Source: Xenoacremonium recifei
Lineage: Eukaryota > Ascomycota > Sordariomycetes > Hypocreales > Nectriaceae
NCBI GenBank assembly: GCA_012184525.1
Contig: WOFQ01000006.1
Span: 744,001-808,000, forward strand
Reading direction: 5' to 3'
DNA: 64,000 nt
This document shows positions 34,446-46,419 of this stretch, piece after piece. Numbering within the stretch: the first letter of the stretch is position 1; every line of letters begins with the position of its first letter. The notes beneath the pieces are model-generated. The model searched no databases, had not been told where the DNA came from, and saw nothing but the letters and a program-made list of their open reading frames with translations. The translations under genes were made by a program, and so were the position numbers.

Positions 34446-36293
34446 GATGACTGATGAAGATTCCTCGGTCAAAAAAGCAAGATCTCGTGATTCCGGGTCT
34501 AATTTTGTGTTTTCGATAGGTAAAAGGTTATAATCGGTCGATTGCAAGCTGGGTAGAATGCGTTGCTCTCTCTGCACAGCCGTTTGTCGTCCTCAGCTTC
34601 CGAAACTCTAGGCCTTGCTTCCTGCCCGCACCACTATACGGTCCACGGCGGTATTTATTTGATCTCTTGCTGATCTGTCCATCCTTCCTCCTCCCGACTC
34701 TCGCCTCGCTCCGCCGCTCTCTGAGAAGCTGAGCTCATGCTTCATCACGCCAGCTTCTTCAACATCAGGTCATGGCCTGATGGGTGGGACCGTCGCCTGG
34801 TAGGTGCCCGGCCTCATGTCCGGCCACATCCGAAGCTGAAGCGTCCGGGGGCGCCGCTTTACTGGGGAAGCGCCAGAATCCCATGTTGAGAATTGCCATG
34901 CCCTGGCGCCGGGCGGTCATCCGCAAGGAAAACCAGCTGCGGGATTGGCTGGACCAGTGCCTGGGAACTCCCATGTTTCATCATGGGGCCGTCGCCGTCC
35001 AACCCATGAGAATCTAGATCGTTGACGACGCAAAATTTCGACTCTTTCACGCGACACCTTGACACTCTCGTGTTGGTTCTTAGGAAGGAATCCTCTTCTA
35101 CTCATGGACATAGGCGCCAACCGGATGAGCCCAGAAAGAAGCTGGGTATTCCCGATGACCTTGACCAGAGACATCGATTCGAGATGATCTGGAATCTCCT
35201 CATTGGCGACAAACTCACGAGTAGACAAAAATATTTGCTAAGCTGGACCAAGCATGCAGGCGCCGTCATGATAGCTGTCCAATCTTTCTTCTCCCACCCG
35301 ATGCCGTAATCTTCCAGATGCCTTTCACGAACCTGTTAGCTCGGCATTGACCCCGGACCCTGAACGCCTCGTCATTGACTACCTACCTTAGTGCGCGGCG
35401 CTATGCGGCAGCATTGTCACGTCCCGTCTCCCGCGAAGCGCTTGGATGGTGATGTTTTCTTTTTCTGTATGCTTAAGGAGAAGTTGAGATACGTACGAAG
35501 TCCTGACCTATTACTTCCAACTACTTAGACCTCTTCGTCAGTCATCTGATGTTCCAACAATGAAGCTGAACAAGCTCCGACATGAAGAGAATGCTTGTTA
35601 CGGAGGCGGGTTAAAGTTTCTAAGCTCAACAGATCAAAAACGACTTAAGCCAAACACTGTGGCTCAATAGACTCACAGGAAAGACCTAAGAGAGTCTTCA
35701 AGTTATGAAGAGCTTGCAGCTCTGTCTGTGGCTGTCTTTGAACCCCAAACCTTGTCGTGATTGTAGGGTAGGTAGAAATCAGGCACTACCGACTCGACGC
35801 TATCGTTCTAGACATCTACAGTCGTAACGACGGCAATCTTGTAGACCAATTGCTCTCTTGTAATATGCAAGCTACGTGGTAAAATATACAATAAAGTTTA
35901 GAAATACCATATTTGCTTTGTGCCTCGGTCTGTAATCGTTGAAGGATACCGAAGCCCCAGATTATCAACATTAATCGCAACATTCAACTTAGAAGTTTCT
36001 GATAGTAACTCACGCATTCTCGTTTATAAGGGCTTGGTAATTGAAACATATAAAATATCATCGAGCTGGGATAGGCCCGAGGCTCTGCAATGTGCAAGTA
36101 GAATTGCTCACACCAAAGTATACACGTGATAACACACGTGATCCACTATCCACCAAATCCTCCACCTCTTCCCCCGTCCCCATCGGCTCATCGGCCTCAC
36201 CTCGCTTCAACGTGCCCATCAACATCCGGGAATCCGCCGATAATCAGCCATCGCCATCTAGAATTCCGCGTCGCGCGCGCGCCCGAGCCCATC
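34446..36293. other. Divergent intergenic region
   Basis: 1.85 kb lies between the protoglobin and Zn2Cys6 factor starts. It includes two CACGTG boxes close to the latter. Several short open frames are present without support. Confidence 0.5.
36123..36140. promoter_or_regulatory. Tandem CACGTG boxes 12 bp apart
   Basis: CACGTG occurs at 36123-36128 and 36135-36140, each followed by AT, making a direct repeat of CACGTGAT. It lies about 155 bp upstream of the ATG at 36294. Such E-box palindromes bind bHLH factors. Function here is inference. Confidence 0.5.
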
Positions 36294-38484
36294 ATGTCCG
36301 GCTCACCTCCACCACCGGTCTCTCCTCATGCCACTGCCCACGCCTACGCGAGCAACGGCCTCGAAATACTCCAAGCTGCAAGCGACGCTGCTCACGCCCT
36401 CAGCACCACCCATGCCCTTCAACATGCCGCCGCCGAAGCTGTCAACCACCAGCCTGGCCCGCATCCAGGCGTCATGCCGGGTCCCAACGATGTGCCCGCG
36501 CATCTCGTCCCTGGGCCTGGCGGTGTGATGCGCGATCCTACGATCAACCCCAAGCTGACGCGACTGCGACGGGCGTGTGATATGTGCAGTATGCGCAAGG
36601 TCAAATGCGACGATTCCAACATGCCATGTAGGCCATGTCGGGAGCTTGGCGTTGAGTGCACCTTCAATCGCGAGACGAAACGACGAGGTCCTCCAAACAA
36701 GCATGCGGAGGCTGCCAAGGCGGCAAAGCGAACTCGTATGGATATAATCAGTCCTGGAGGAGTTTTCCCTGTCTCGCCCTCGCCCCAAACAGCGGCTAAG
36801 ACGTTGATGGACATCTCCAGCGACGCCGTTCTCGATGCTGAAGCAATCGCTCCCATGCCAGTCCTGGAGCTGCTGATCGATGATTTTTTCACTTATATTC
36901 ATCCTCTCGCGCCTTTTCCTCATGAGCCCACCTTCCGACAATCGTTTGCAAATCGCGAAGACCGAACCAAGCCAGAGTTCCTGGGCCTCCTGTCGAGTAT
37001 GATATGCGCCTTGGTCGCGTCGTTTCCTCGCAGTGCGCGGGAACATCTCAAAGCCCAGCATAGCACGCATCTCTTCCCGCGATCGATAGTCATGATTGAA
37101 AAGTGCCGAGATATCGCCCTTTTGACGCGAGGACCCAGGTGGGTGTTGAAACAGCCTAAGACCCTCGAGGATGCTGCCACCAGCTACTTCCTGGGGTTGG
37201 CATTGGGCTACACGCATCAATGGAACACTTCTAGCCATTTCATGGCAGAAACCCTGACTTTGGTCCGCGAACTGGGCTTTAATCGCCCCAAGCACCCTGG
37301 CGAGCTGCCAACCTTCGGTAACGATAATTGCTCGCCAGATCCATTGCCTTTCAATCACGTCAAGGATCAGATTGGCAAACGGCTTTTTTGGTGCCTTTTG
37401 CTTGGAGTTCGGTGAGTAGAAAAATTCTCTTAGGTACAAGAAATTCGTTCTAATCATTCGCAGATCTTTTTCTCAGCTCGGAGCGTCTACTAGTGATATG
37501 GTCATTGCGCCGTCTACTCCTAGCCTGCCATATCCTGCATATCCCGAAAATGTCGACGATATTTGCGTCCTCGCAAACGAAATAATCCACCCCCCGGACG
37601 GCACTGTCACACTGCTGACGGGATTTCGATATGCTATTGATGTATATACAACCATGAATGGAGTCGTCAGTCTGGAGTTGGCATATGGCATGAGCACTTT
37701 ACCCTGGCCTGACCAACGGACGCTTCTCCGGGAGGGACTCCTTGCAGCCAAGAGCATCACAGATAATCTGCCTCCTGAACTGCAGTTGGGAAATCATGGC
37801 GACGAGTCAGTTTCCCTGGCCAGCTTTGATGAGTCGGGTCTGCAATATGTTCCCCCCGCGTGGCCAAACAGCCAGCCAGCGCATGATTTGCGGAATGTGA
37901 TTAAAAATCAGCCAGTTCGACGCCGGCAGCTGCAATATGAGATCCAGAAGGCAAACATTTTTGTTTCTCAACTCGCGACTAGGTCTTACTTTGTCGAGCT
38001 CTACTTCAACCTACGCGACGTTTGGCTAGGAGAACAACAGCAGCAAAGCGGCATCGAAACCCAATCCGAGGCAGAGAAGGCTGCACAAGATGCGGATGAC
38101 AAGGATATCCTTGACTTCATGTCAGGAGAGCGCGAGTTAATCGTTCAGAACCTATTGACGGTTCTGGGGTCCATTTCGCAGCGAAATATGGAACCAAACG
38201 GTGGCTCACTTATCAACAAGATCCGACAAGTCGCCTCGACCTTGCTGAATGACGCCCCGGAACGGAAGGGCCCTTTTGCGATGAAGTCAGAGGAGGCGCT
38301 TTCACAACTCATCAGCATTCTCATGAAGCTAGAGAAGACAGGCCCAAGTGGCGGCGGAATGGAAGCAGGAGACCAGAATCATATGACGCCACAGGATGAG
38401 GAGGAGGAGCTTAGGCACTGGGCGGATCTACGGGATTATCAGATGAGATTCGCGGCACACGGGGGCTTCGCCGGCAACCTCTAG
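36294..38484 (+). CDS. Zn2Cys6 transcription factor with fungal_trans domain
   Basis: A nuclear regulator of 712 residues. Two exons (36294-37411, 37464-38484) flank a 52-nt intron. After an Ala/Pro/His-rich leader comes the zinc cluster C95-x2-C-x6-C-x6-C-x2-C-x6-C122, followed by the basic NRETKRRGPPNKHAEAAKAAKR segment. The middle homology region includes ATSYFLGLALGYTHQWNTSSHF and a QIGKRLFWCLL motif. The C-terminus has a Gln-rich, acidic segment and a helical end. I chose the ATG at 36294; an in-frame ATG at 36126 would place the tandem CACGTG boxes within or next to coding sequence. No gene name is supported. Confidence 0.9.
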
Positions 38485-39600
38485 ACATCGTTTAATGTGT
38501 ATTATCCTCAAATGCTGTAGCTACCTAGCTAGAGCGTTTTTCAGCATGTGTATAGTAGCAAGAGAATGGCGCAACGGTGGACGGGATCAGGGCTGTGATG
38601 CTTCGATATCCCCGAAGTGTCAAACTTGATTAGAGTTGAAGCCACAGTCTAGGTAGAGAATACGCGTCCTTATTCTGCAATCTGTACCCGTAGGTGTAGG
38701 ATTCATAGGTCCCCAGGATTTTGTTATAAGTACAGCCCGCCCTGGAGAGCGAGAGTAGAAGTCAACGACAACGAAAAGCAATACCCATAATTAGACTAAG
38801 ACCCTAGACATTCTCTTGTCAGTAAATATACTCGGAAAACTCGTGGATTCTTTGATAAAACATATATTAATGTTCCCTTCAACGCCATCAAACGGCAGGC
38901 TTTGGCTCGCCGATGCCATTTCACCTCGGACCACAACGCGAAGGCAAAGCAAAAGGTGACGGTACTTTAGATAGACCAGCGAGGCCTTTTGAATTCTCTA
39001 TTAGGACATTGCTGGAAGCGGCAAGCTATGTAGTGTTCACAAACTCAATTCCAATTGGTGTCTTTGAAGATGAGACTTTTCGCCTTTCTCTTTTCCATCA
39101 CGAGGAGTTTTGTTTGTCTGCAATTACGCTGAGGTCAAATATTCGACTATGAGTTGCTACATATTACAATACTGACCTTTCTTGGTCATATTTTTATACG
39201 TATTTCAGAAAGATTAAGCATGATATATTAAGGAGCCTCGCGAACTGAACTGAAACGCCCTGTTACGCAGTACGGGCTGGCGATCTTCACATATGAACGC
39301 ATCTTTTCATCTTAATTTTGGAAATAAATATACCCTTTCGCACTGGGGGCAACTAATTAGCTCTGATCGTGGTTTGCCTTACGGTCGCATTTCGAGCAAC
39401 GATGACCCGATTGCACCAGCACCAACGTTATACCAGATCCAGTCCCAAATAAGCGACGTTAGATAGGCAGCGTCGTGGAGGCTAATGGGCGTGAATTATT
39501 TATATAGCCTGGAAAGTCATTTTGGTCACTATCAATCTCAGACTATCTTCTTCTCATTTCTTACCTTGACGAATAGACAACAATTGCTCGCAGACTCAAT
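38485..39600. other. Tandem intergenic region at the start of the accessory block
   Basis: 1.1 kb of AT-rich sequence between two plus-strand genes. It carries an AGATAG GATA-type site (39461-39466) and a TATATA (39501-39506) before the RidA-like gene. No supported gene. Confidence 0.5.
39501..39506 (+). promoter_or_regulatory. TATA box of the RidA-like gene
   Basis: TATATA lies 100 bp upstream of the ATG at 39601, a usual distance for a fungal TATA-driven promoter. Confidence 0.45.
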
Positions 39601-40011
39601 ATGTCCACTATCACATACCACCAGCCGCCCGATATTGTGGGCAAAAATTGCGAACAAGCTGGGTTCTCTAATGCAGTGGTCCTCCCAGCTTCTGCTAAGC
39701 TTATTATCACGGCGGGACAAGCCGGGGTCAATAGGATAACCGGGAAGCTGGTCGAAACATCCGTGGCTGATCAAATTGCTGCGGCCTTTGATGGCGCTGA
39801 CTTGGCCCTCAAGGCTGCTGGAGTTGAGAAGGGATTAGCGGCTGCGCACAAAATATTAACCTTTTTGATTGACATGCGCTACGAAGGTGTCATGATGGAC
39901 ATCTGGAAACAACGATATCCAGGACATCGCCCTACATGGACTTGCGTCGGTGTTTCAAACTTCAGCATGAGGGGAATGTTCGTTGAGATGCAAGCCGAAG
40001 CAATTATCTAG
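39601..40011 (+). CDS. RidA/YjgF/UK114-family protein, catalytic Arg apparently replaced
   Basis: A small single-exon protein of 136 residues. RidA proteins hydrolyse reactive enamine/imine intermediates released by PLP and amine-oxidising enzymes. The chorismate-mutase-like fold is suggested by LIITAGQAGVNRITGKLV, by AAFDGADLALKAAGV and by the ending TCVGVSNFSMRGMFVEMQAEAI. In archetypal RidA this last strand begins P-x-R-T/S, with Arg binding the substrate carboxylate; here it reads PTWT, with Trp113 at that place. The protein may thus act on a different substrate or not be an imine deaminase. A copper amine oxidase lies in the same block, which fits a role in handling imine products. Confidence 0.85.
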   Translation: MSTITYHQPPDIVGKNCEQAGFSNAVVLPASAKLIITAGQAGVNRITGKLVETSVADQIAAAFDGADLALKAAGVEKGLAAAHKILTFLIDMRYEGVMMDIWKQRYPGHRPTWTCVGVSNFSMRGMFVEMQAEAII

Positions 40012-40251
40012 AGGATTGGATCCTGAAGAGAGGAATGAAGCCGTGTATTGATAATACTTCGAAGAATCTGTAGTGTTGATCCCTCAGCGGAAATAGCACC
40101 TGCGCATCTAGTTGGAGACTTTCACGCGAGAAATTGAGTTACTATGAAAACACCAAGTATTGGCCGAGATAGTGGTACGGTTCGTTTTGAGGACAACACA
40201 CGCGGCTCGGAACATTGAGTCAATTGAGGTATCAAAAACTACACCTCTTGC

Positions 40252-41308
40252 CTAATAAATATCAGAAGGACCCTTAAAGTCCTCTGGATGAAGAACCTTC
40301 TGCGGGTCTTCGAAGTCCACCCAGCCCATCATCGGATCAGATAATCCCCAGCCCAGGATCTTTTGTGTCTTCTTGTCCTTTGCCTTGATAACATCCTGAG
40401 GAATCGTGATATACTGGTTCTCCTCCTGGCGCATCCCTGTTCTCAAGTTAGATCATTCTCAATAAGGGCACTGGATATAATGATTTACTGACATCCACGG
40501 GTACAGAATGTACCGTAGACAAGGCGCCATTCGTCCTCGGTCTGGTTGGCTGAGCCACCATGGTAGCAAGAAGCCAGCATGATGAAGGCATCACCAGCTT
40601 CAAGTTCGGCATAGAAACACTCTTCTTTCTCGTTAGGCTTGCGCTCATTGCCCCAAAGATGTGAGCCCGGAATGAAGCGGGTAGCGCCATTGGCTTTGTG
40701 TGTCTTTACGCCAGCCACAAAGAGTCCTACGGCGGCCTCGCGTTTGTTGAGGTCCCGCTCATCGTCCCATTCAGAAATCTCAGGGTGGCACATATGCCAG
40801 ATGTAGTCATCCTAAAAGGTGCATATGAGAAGATGCTTCAAGCAACTGGTTACGGGTAGAATTAGGAGAAAATTGAGCTTACTCGATGGATTTGCTGATC
40901 CTTTGCTCCTGGTCCGACTTGAAATGCGGTGGAAGCGCTGGCCTGAGGATATGAGACGTGCGTCCTGCGGTCATCACCCCACCAAAAGGAGTTCCTTGTG
41001 CAAAGGAAGTGGTTGCAAATAGCCTGGTATAGAGGGTTTAATAACATCTTGTTGGTAAAAGTGGGTGAGAGTGCATTCAGTCCTGGGGCTCGACGAGTTT
41101 CCCCAGGGAAGAACTTGCCATCCCAGGGCTTGTCTCGCTCTAGACGAGGTAGAACCTCCTTATAAGCCTGCTCAAGATCTTCAGAGCTCACAAGTTGCTT
41201 GATGATGACTCCGCCATCTCGCTTGAGCAGGTAGAACACGTCCTCTGGAGAGGTATCAGCTGGGACCCTCTGCGGGCCGTCGGGATACTTCTGAGTGAGG
41301 CCTGGCAT
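40252..41308 (-). CDS. PhyH-type Fe(II)/2-oxoglutarate dioxygenase
   Basis: A member of the phytanoyl-CoA dioxygenase family, in which fungal enzymes often oxidise specialised metabolites. Three exons (41308-40883, 40811-40493, 40436-40252; introns 71 and 56 nt) encode 309 residues. The iron site is complete: His141-x-Asp143 in IHRDD and distal His226 in SCYHGGSAN; Arg238 is placed to bind 2-oxoglutarate. The second splice choice restores TRGWMRQEENQY, a typical family segment. The ATG at 41308 (MPGLTQKYPDG) is preferred to 41332. The promoter holds three GATA-type sites within 130 bp of the ATG. The substrate is unknown. Confidence 0.88.
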
Positions 41309-42333
41309 TTTCACTAGTCGTAACAAGACCAAGAAGATAACAATAGTGAGTAAAAAAAAAGCTTGTGATGGCTTGTTGAATGGCTAAGAGTCTTGATGTG
41401 AAGACGTAGATAATCGGTAGGAAGACGGGCTTATCTTTATATCTTTACTGGCAGCGACTTTACTCTTTCCCCGCATTCTTTGACACTCCAATATGCAATG
41501 GAAACCACTTCTTGGACACTAGTCTAAGCACCCTTGGCCTCAATCAGGATACGTACGCCATGTCTCGTTTGAGTACGTCGGTTACATTGAGGTCACTTGT
41601 GGCGATCCTTTACTACCCAACCATCCCGCGAAACCGCGCACAGTAGCGTGCGGAACTTGCAACCCAAGACGGCAGTTCAGAGCACTCATCAAGTGCTCCG
41701 CTAGAGAGGCGATAAGAACGAGGACTAACGGAAGAGTGACGCTCTTTCCGATGATGTTATCACCAGCACCCTCGCTGATGTTGGGCTTATAGGGCATTGC
41801 GGGGAAAATCCACCATGCGGCGAACGTAGCGAGTCAGGCTCTCGTTGGTCCAGAAGATATTAGACTTGGAGGCCTTTCCTCTTTAAGTTCCTGATTGCCG
41901 ACGAAACGATCTAAGGACAAAAAGTTTCGCGGCGCAGCCCTTGCTTATCATCTATCCTTGGATTGGTTATCTCAATGACCAAGATTAGAGATGAACCCCA
42001 AACTCCTTGCCGAGATCCTTTGTCCAAAGTGGTAGCCATATCGCGCTCCCCAGCTTTCGTGTCCGGACATCGCGGTCCTATCCCGACAATCAACGTACGC
42101 GACGGCGGCAACATAAAACCGAATCTGGCAAGCCTCCCGTTGCCGCTATCTAGAAATGCTTTCTGTTGCGGTTGGACTTGTTGCTCAATGGGGTGGGAAT
42201 ATTCCATACACCTCAGATGTATAAATCTACTTGGACTCGCGAGGGAGAACTTCATACGCGCTATTCACGTTGTCTAAAACGAGAAATCGCATGATCAAAC
42301 TTCAATTCTCTATACACTTAAGAGACTTTCTAA
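41309..42333. promoter_or_regulatory. Divergent promoter region, dioxygenase / permease
   Basis: 1.03 kb lies between divergent ATGs. HGATAR-type sites are at 41335-41340, 41408-41413, 41430-41435 and 41944-41949. About three are expected by chance in this length, but three of the four fall within 130 bp of the dioxygenase start. AreA-like nitrogen control is possible. No gene seen. Confidence 0.4.
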
Positions 42334-44060
42334 ATGGTTGGCAAACTTCACGCACCTCGCCTCGAGGGCAACGAGGATGAAAGGGCCGACGCACAGCTGG
42401 AGAGGATGGGCTATGAAGCCGAGCTTCCTCGACACCTCAGTCTTCTTAGCATTTTTGGATTGTGAGTGAACTCAGTCATGAGAAAACTGGATTAAGAGTT
42501 TAACAAATTCGTTCCTGCAGATCGTTTGCCATCATCGCCGCACCATTTGGTCTCAGTACAACAATGGCACTTCCACTTGTGAACGGAGGCTGCGTTACTA
42601 TCATCTGGGGATGGGTTCTTATTACCATCATCTCCCTATGCATCGCCGCCTCGTTGGGAGAGATTTGCGCCTGCTACCCGACTGCTGGAGGCCTGTACTA
42701 CTGGTCCTCGATTCTCTCGAAACCGAAATATGCTCCTATCACCTCTTGGATCACAGGTTGGCTACTCCTCGTTGGAAACTGGATGTCAACGTGTTCCATT
42801 ACTTTCGGCGGGGCTCAACTTATTCTATCGGGGGTGACCTTGTTCAAACCTGACTATGTGCCTACTGCCTGGGAGACTGTTCTGACGTTCTGGGCAATCA
42901 TGCTTGTTTGCCTGCTTATCAACATGTTTGGTACCAGGTATCTCAACTTGATCAACACACTCTGCGTTTACTGGACCGTCATATCATCGGTCGTAATCAT
43001 GGTTACGTTGCTGGTTTTATCGAAAAACAAGCGATCTGCGTCCTTCGTCTTCACAGATTTTGATACGTCTCGGAGTGGAATGTTAGTATGATTCTCAACT
43101 TGTTTTTCCATTAATTTCTGACCGTGTGATTTTAGGCCTTCTGGGTGGTCTTTTGGCATTGGTCTTTTACAAGCAACATACACTCTTACGGGCTACGGAA
43201 TGATAGCCGCCATGTGTGAAGAAGTCCAAAACCCTCACAAAGAAGTCCCTAAAGCCATTGTTTTCTCGGTGGTTGCAGCGGGAGTCACTGGCTTGGCTTT
43301 CCTTATCCCTATTCTATTCGTACTTCCAGATATCGACACTTTGTTGAACGACACCAACAGTATGCCAATTGGCTACATCTTTATGACCGCAACAGGCTCA
43401 GCAGCGGGTGGCCTAGGTTTGTTGATATGTGTCATCGGAGTCATGCTCTTCGCAGGTATTGCCGCATTGACAGCCTCCTCTCGATGCGTCTACGCCTTCG
43501 CTCGAGATGGTGCAATTCCAGGATCCTTGCATTGGAAGAAGATCCATGAAGGGTTAAAAATTCCAGTCGCAGGACTATTGCTCAGCACAGTGGTCATCTG
43601 CTTAATGGGGCTGATCTATTTTGGGTCAGCCGCAGCATTCAACGCCTTCACGGGTTCAACTTGCATTTGTCTATCGGCTTCCTTTGTTTCTCCAATCTTG
43701 ATCTCGCTGCTTCGGGGACGCCGCATGGTCCAGCACTCGTCGTATTCCCTCGGTAAATGGGGTTACTTACTCAATGCGGTCTCTGTCTGTTGGGTTATTG
43801 TGGCGTTCGCGCTCTTCTCTTTCCCGGCCCAGTTGCCTATAACCATCAGCACCATGAACTATACGAGTGTTGTTTTTACTGCTTTTGCTGCTATCAGCCT
43901 AGTTTATTACCTTGTTAGGGGTCGGAAGTCTTTCACGGGTCCGCCTGTCACAGACATTCTACAAATTATCGAAGGGTCAGAACTTGAAAGGGAAAGGGAG
44001 AAGGATGCTGGCCTGGAAGCTAAGGATTTGACCAGTTCGGGCTCTAAAGGTATTGCATGA
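42334..44060 (+). CDS. APC-family amino acid/GABA-type permease
   Basis: A plasma-membrane permease related to UGA4/choline-type transporters, for amino acids, GABA or similar amines. Three exons (42334-42461, 42521-43081, 43136-44060; introns 59 and 54 nt) give 537 residues with about 12 helices. Motifs are SFAIIAAPFGLSTTM in helix 1, IAASLGEICACYPTAGGLYYW in helix 2-3, TGYGMIAAMCEEVQNPHKEVPKAI in the helix 6-7 loop and FARDGAIPGS before helix 9. The start is within TAAATGG. The stop codon overlaps a short open frame beginning at 44057 that I do not accept. Its place in the block fits substrate uptake. Confidence 0.92.
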
Positions 44061-44701
44061 GCGATGTAGATCGAGAAGAGATTGATCCAAAAACCTCCCT
44101 AAGCAGAAGGGCATCGGACTTGTTCGAAGAGATCGGAACTTATCAGTTAAGGAATGGTATTCAGGGTAAGTTCACCAAAGTATCGACCTCCCATGTCGTA
44201 CTTTTCTGTCTTTCAGTGGCAAGAAGATGGTCTTTCCACTCACTTGAAACTCTCTCTTAGCTTGCATATCATCGTTGCAAATATTTGCACGCCCAAGTTT
44301 TCTTTTCATAGCATTTTGACTAAAAGGCCACGCATTCGAGGAAATCCGATCGATTCCGTATGCAAGGATTAATGATGAAGTTGATGATATCATAATTCAG
44401 TGCTCTAGTAGATTTGAAATAAAATTTTGATATGAATTACAAAATCCTCGATTAAGACGTTGGAATCTCTTGCTGGTATCCCAAGTCTGGACCTCTTAAA
44501 GTAAAGCTAGGCTGGAAGGACTGGATCCTGAGTCAGGGGTTTTTAGTGACGATACATCCAGTAGATAGCTGATAAGCGATGCGCCCCTCCTATACCCAAT
44601 TGCCGCCCACGTGATAGTTCACTTATCAATGGTGCTTCCCCTCCCGCATTCTTCCGCCAACGAAGCTCTTCTGGATCCCATACGACCTGGTTGTCGAATC
44701 C
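44061..44701. other. Tandem intergenic region
   Basis: 641 bp between permease and regulator. It contains a CACGTG at 44608-44613, about 90 bp before the regulator ATG. No gene supported. Confidence 0.45.
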
Positions 44702-46256
44702 ATGCAGAAAATGGATACCCCCGGATCTGTAGCCGGAGCTCGCCGGTCGAGAAACGGTTGTCAGCAGTGCCGTCGACGGAAGAGGAAATGCGATGAACAA
44801 CATCCCCGTTGCATGGCCTGTTTGTCGAGAGATCTGCCCTGTAATTGGCAACGCGATGAATCTCGGAAGCAGCAACTCGCTCGCCGGTCAAGCCAGTACA
44901 ACAAGGATTTCACGGTGCCCCAGGAGATGCGTCCTCTTGTGACGGTATTCACCGTTCCGTCAACGCCTGTTAAAGACACGCTGCTGTCACACTTTCAGCA
45001 GAACTGTTCTCTATGGTTTACCGCCAGCCTTGACACAAAAAGCGCTGCATGTTCAGAGATTATCCTACCGATTGCTCTTCGCAACCCACTAATCCTAAAT
45101 TGTGTCTTGGCCATAGCTGCCGGGGACCTGAGCAAATCCCAGCCAGCTAGCTCCGATCTTGTCAGCTTAACGCATGGATTCTATGGCCAAGCTGTCGCCG
45201 GTATACAGAGTGCTCTTGGAAAAGAAATCTCGGCCGCTACACTCAATAGCCAAGCGATATGCAGCAGTAAGAAATAGTCATCTGGTACATGACCCTAACT
45301 AATACATGACCATTAGATGACGATATATTGTTGGCCAACATGCTCCTCTGCGTTCATGAAGTGAGTTCTCGCTCAAAGACCAATGCTTCATGCAGCTAAT
45401 TCAATTCTCGTAGGCCGTCAACTTCACTGCAACTGACAGGATTCTTCCTCACATAATTGCTGCTGCGACTCTATGCCATAGTCGTTGTTTTGACATAGCA
45501 CCAAACGTCCCATTACGCGGCCTTTTATTCGAACTTTTCTGTTATATCTTTACCTTAACAGGATTCGCTCAAGGCAACAGGTTGCCGCTGCATCTGGCTC
45601 TGCAGATATTCTCATCTCCATTCCTCTCGGACGATTATTGCAACGGTCTTTTGTTGGAACGGCAATGCCGCGAAATATTCTTTATCATACTAAAAGTTTC
45701 TATCTTGACGGGAGACCGCACCGCGATTCATATTTCCGACGAAGACACTTTTTCACAACTGCAAACTCTAGAACGACAGTTGGAACAGTTGCCGATGGAC
45801 CTGTACCCTGGAAACGATGGCACAATCCCAGATGGTGCCAAGGTATCCGAACTCTACCGACTTGCCTGCCTCATTCATATTAAGCAATTATCTTGGCCAA
45901 ATTTCAAAGACAGTTCCGCAGGTATCCAGAGCCTTGTTCAGGAGTTTGTCACAGTGCTCGGTACTCTCTCACCGAAATCTCCAGCGAATAATATTGTCGG
46001 CTGGCCGCTTGTCGTTGCAGGGTCAGCATCTGTGATTGTGACACACCAGCGGTTGATCATAGGCAGACTCCGGAAGAACCATGAAAATTGGCGGTCTTAT
46101 ATTCTCAAGAAGAGCGCTGACTTTTTGACTCGGAAATGGAGAGAGAACAAGGCATCAGAGAACGAGGATTTGCAACCGTGGGAGAAAGAGGTCTTTCACC
46201 CTGAGCCCTCCAAGTTGGGCACTACACAACATATCTTTGAGATCCCAGTATTATGA
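44702..46256 (+). CDS. Zn2Cys6 transcription factor (Fungal_trans_2-like)
   Basis: A nuclear regulator of 483 residues. Exons are 44702-45266, 45317-45360 (only 44 nt) and 45414-46256; introns are 50 and 53 nt. The zinc cluster is C20-x2-C-x6-C-x6-C-x2-C-x6-C47 with a basic RRRKRK core. The rest is helical and of the shorter type usual for Fungal_trans_2 proteins, with ALRNPLILNCVLAIAAGDLS and GDRTAIHISDEDTFSQLQTLE. An alternative ATG is at 44711. It follows the permease in tandem and may control it or the local block. Confidence 0.86.
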
Positions 46257-46419
46257 GGCCATAGCCTAGTTTAAATTTTGTATCAATCAATGATAGTAAA
46301 ATGGACCTCATTTGTGATATCCCATGGCATCAGTTAATGACAAAGAATCCTCAATTTCGTCTAGGAATTATATAGCAGTCACGCCAGTCCATCTTGGTGC
46401 TTAATTTGGTGACCAGCCT

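Noticed and set aside
36303..37457. 384-residue minus-strand open frame
   Set aside because: Antisense to the Zn2Cys6 gene, which has the complete cluster and intron.
44057..44260. Short open frame overlapping the permease stop
   Set aside because: No family signal; could be a chance frame or an alternative 3' exon, but nothing supports translation.
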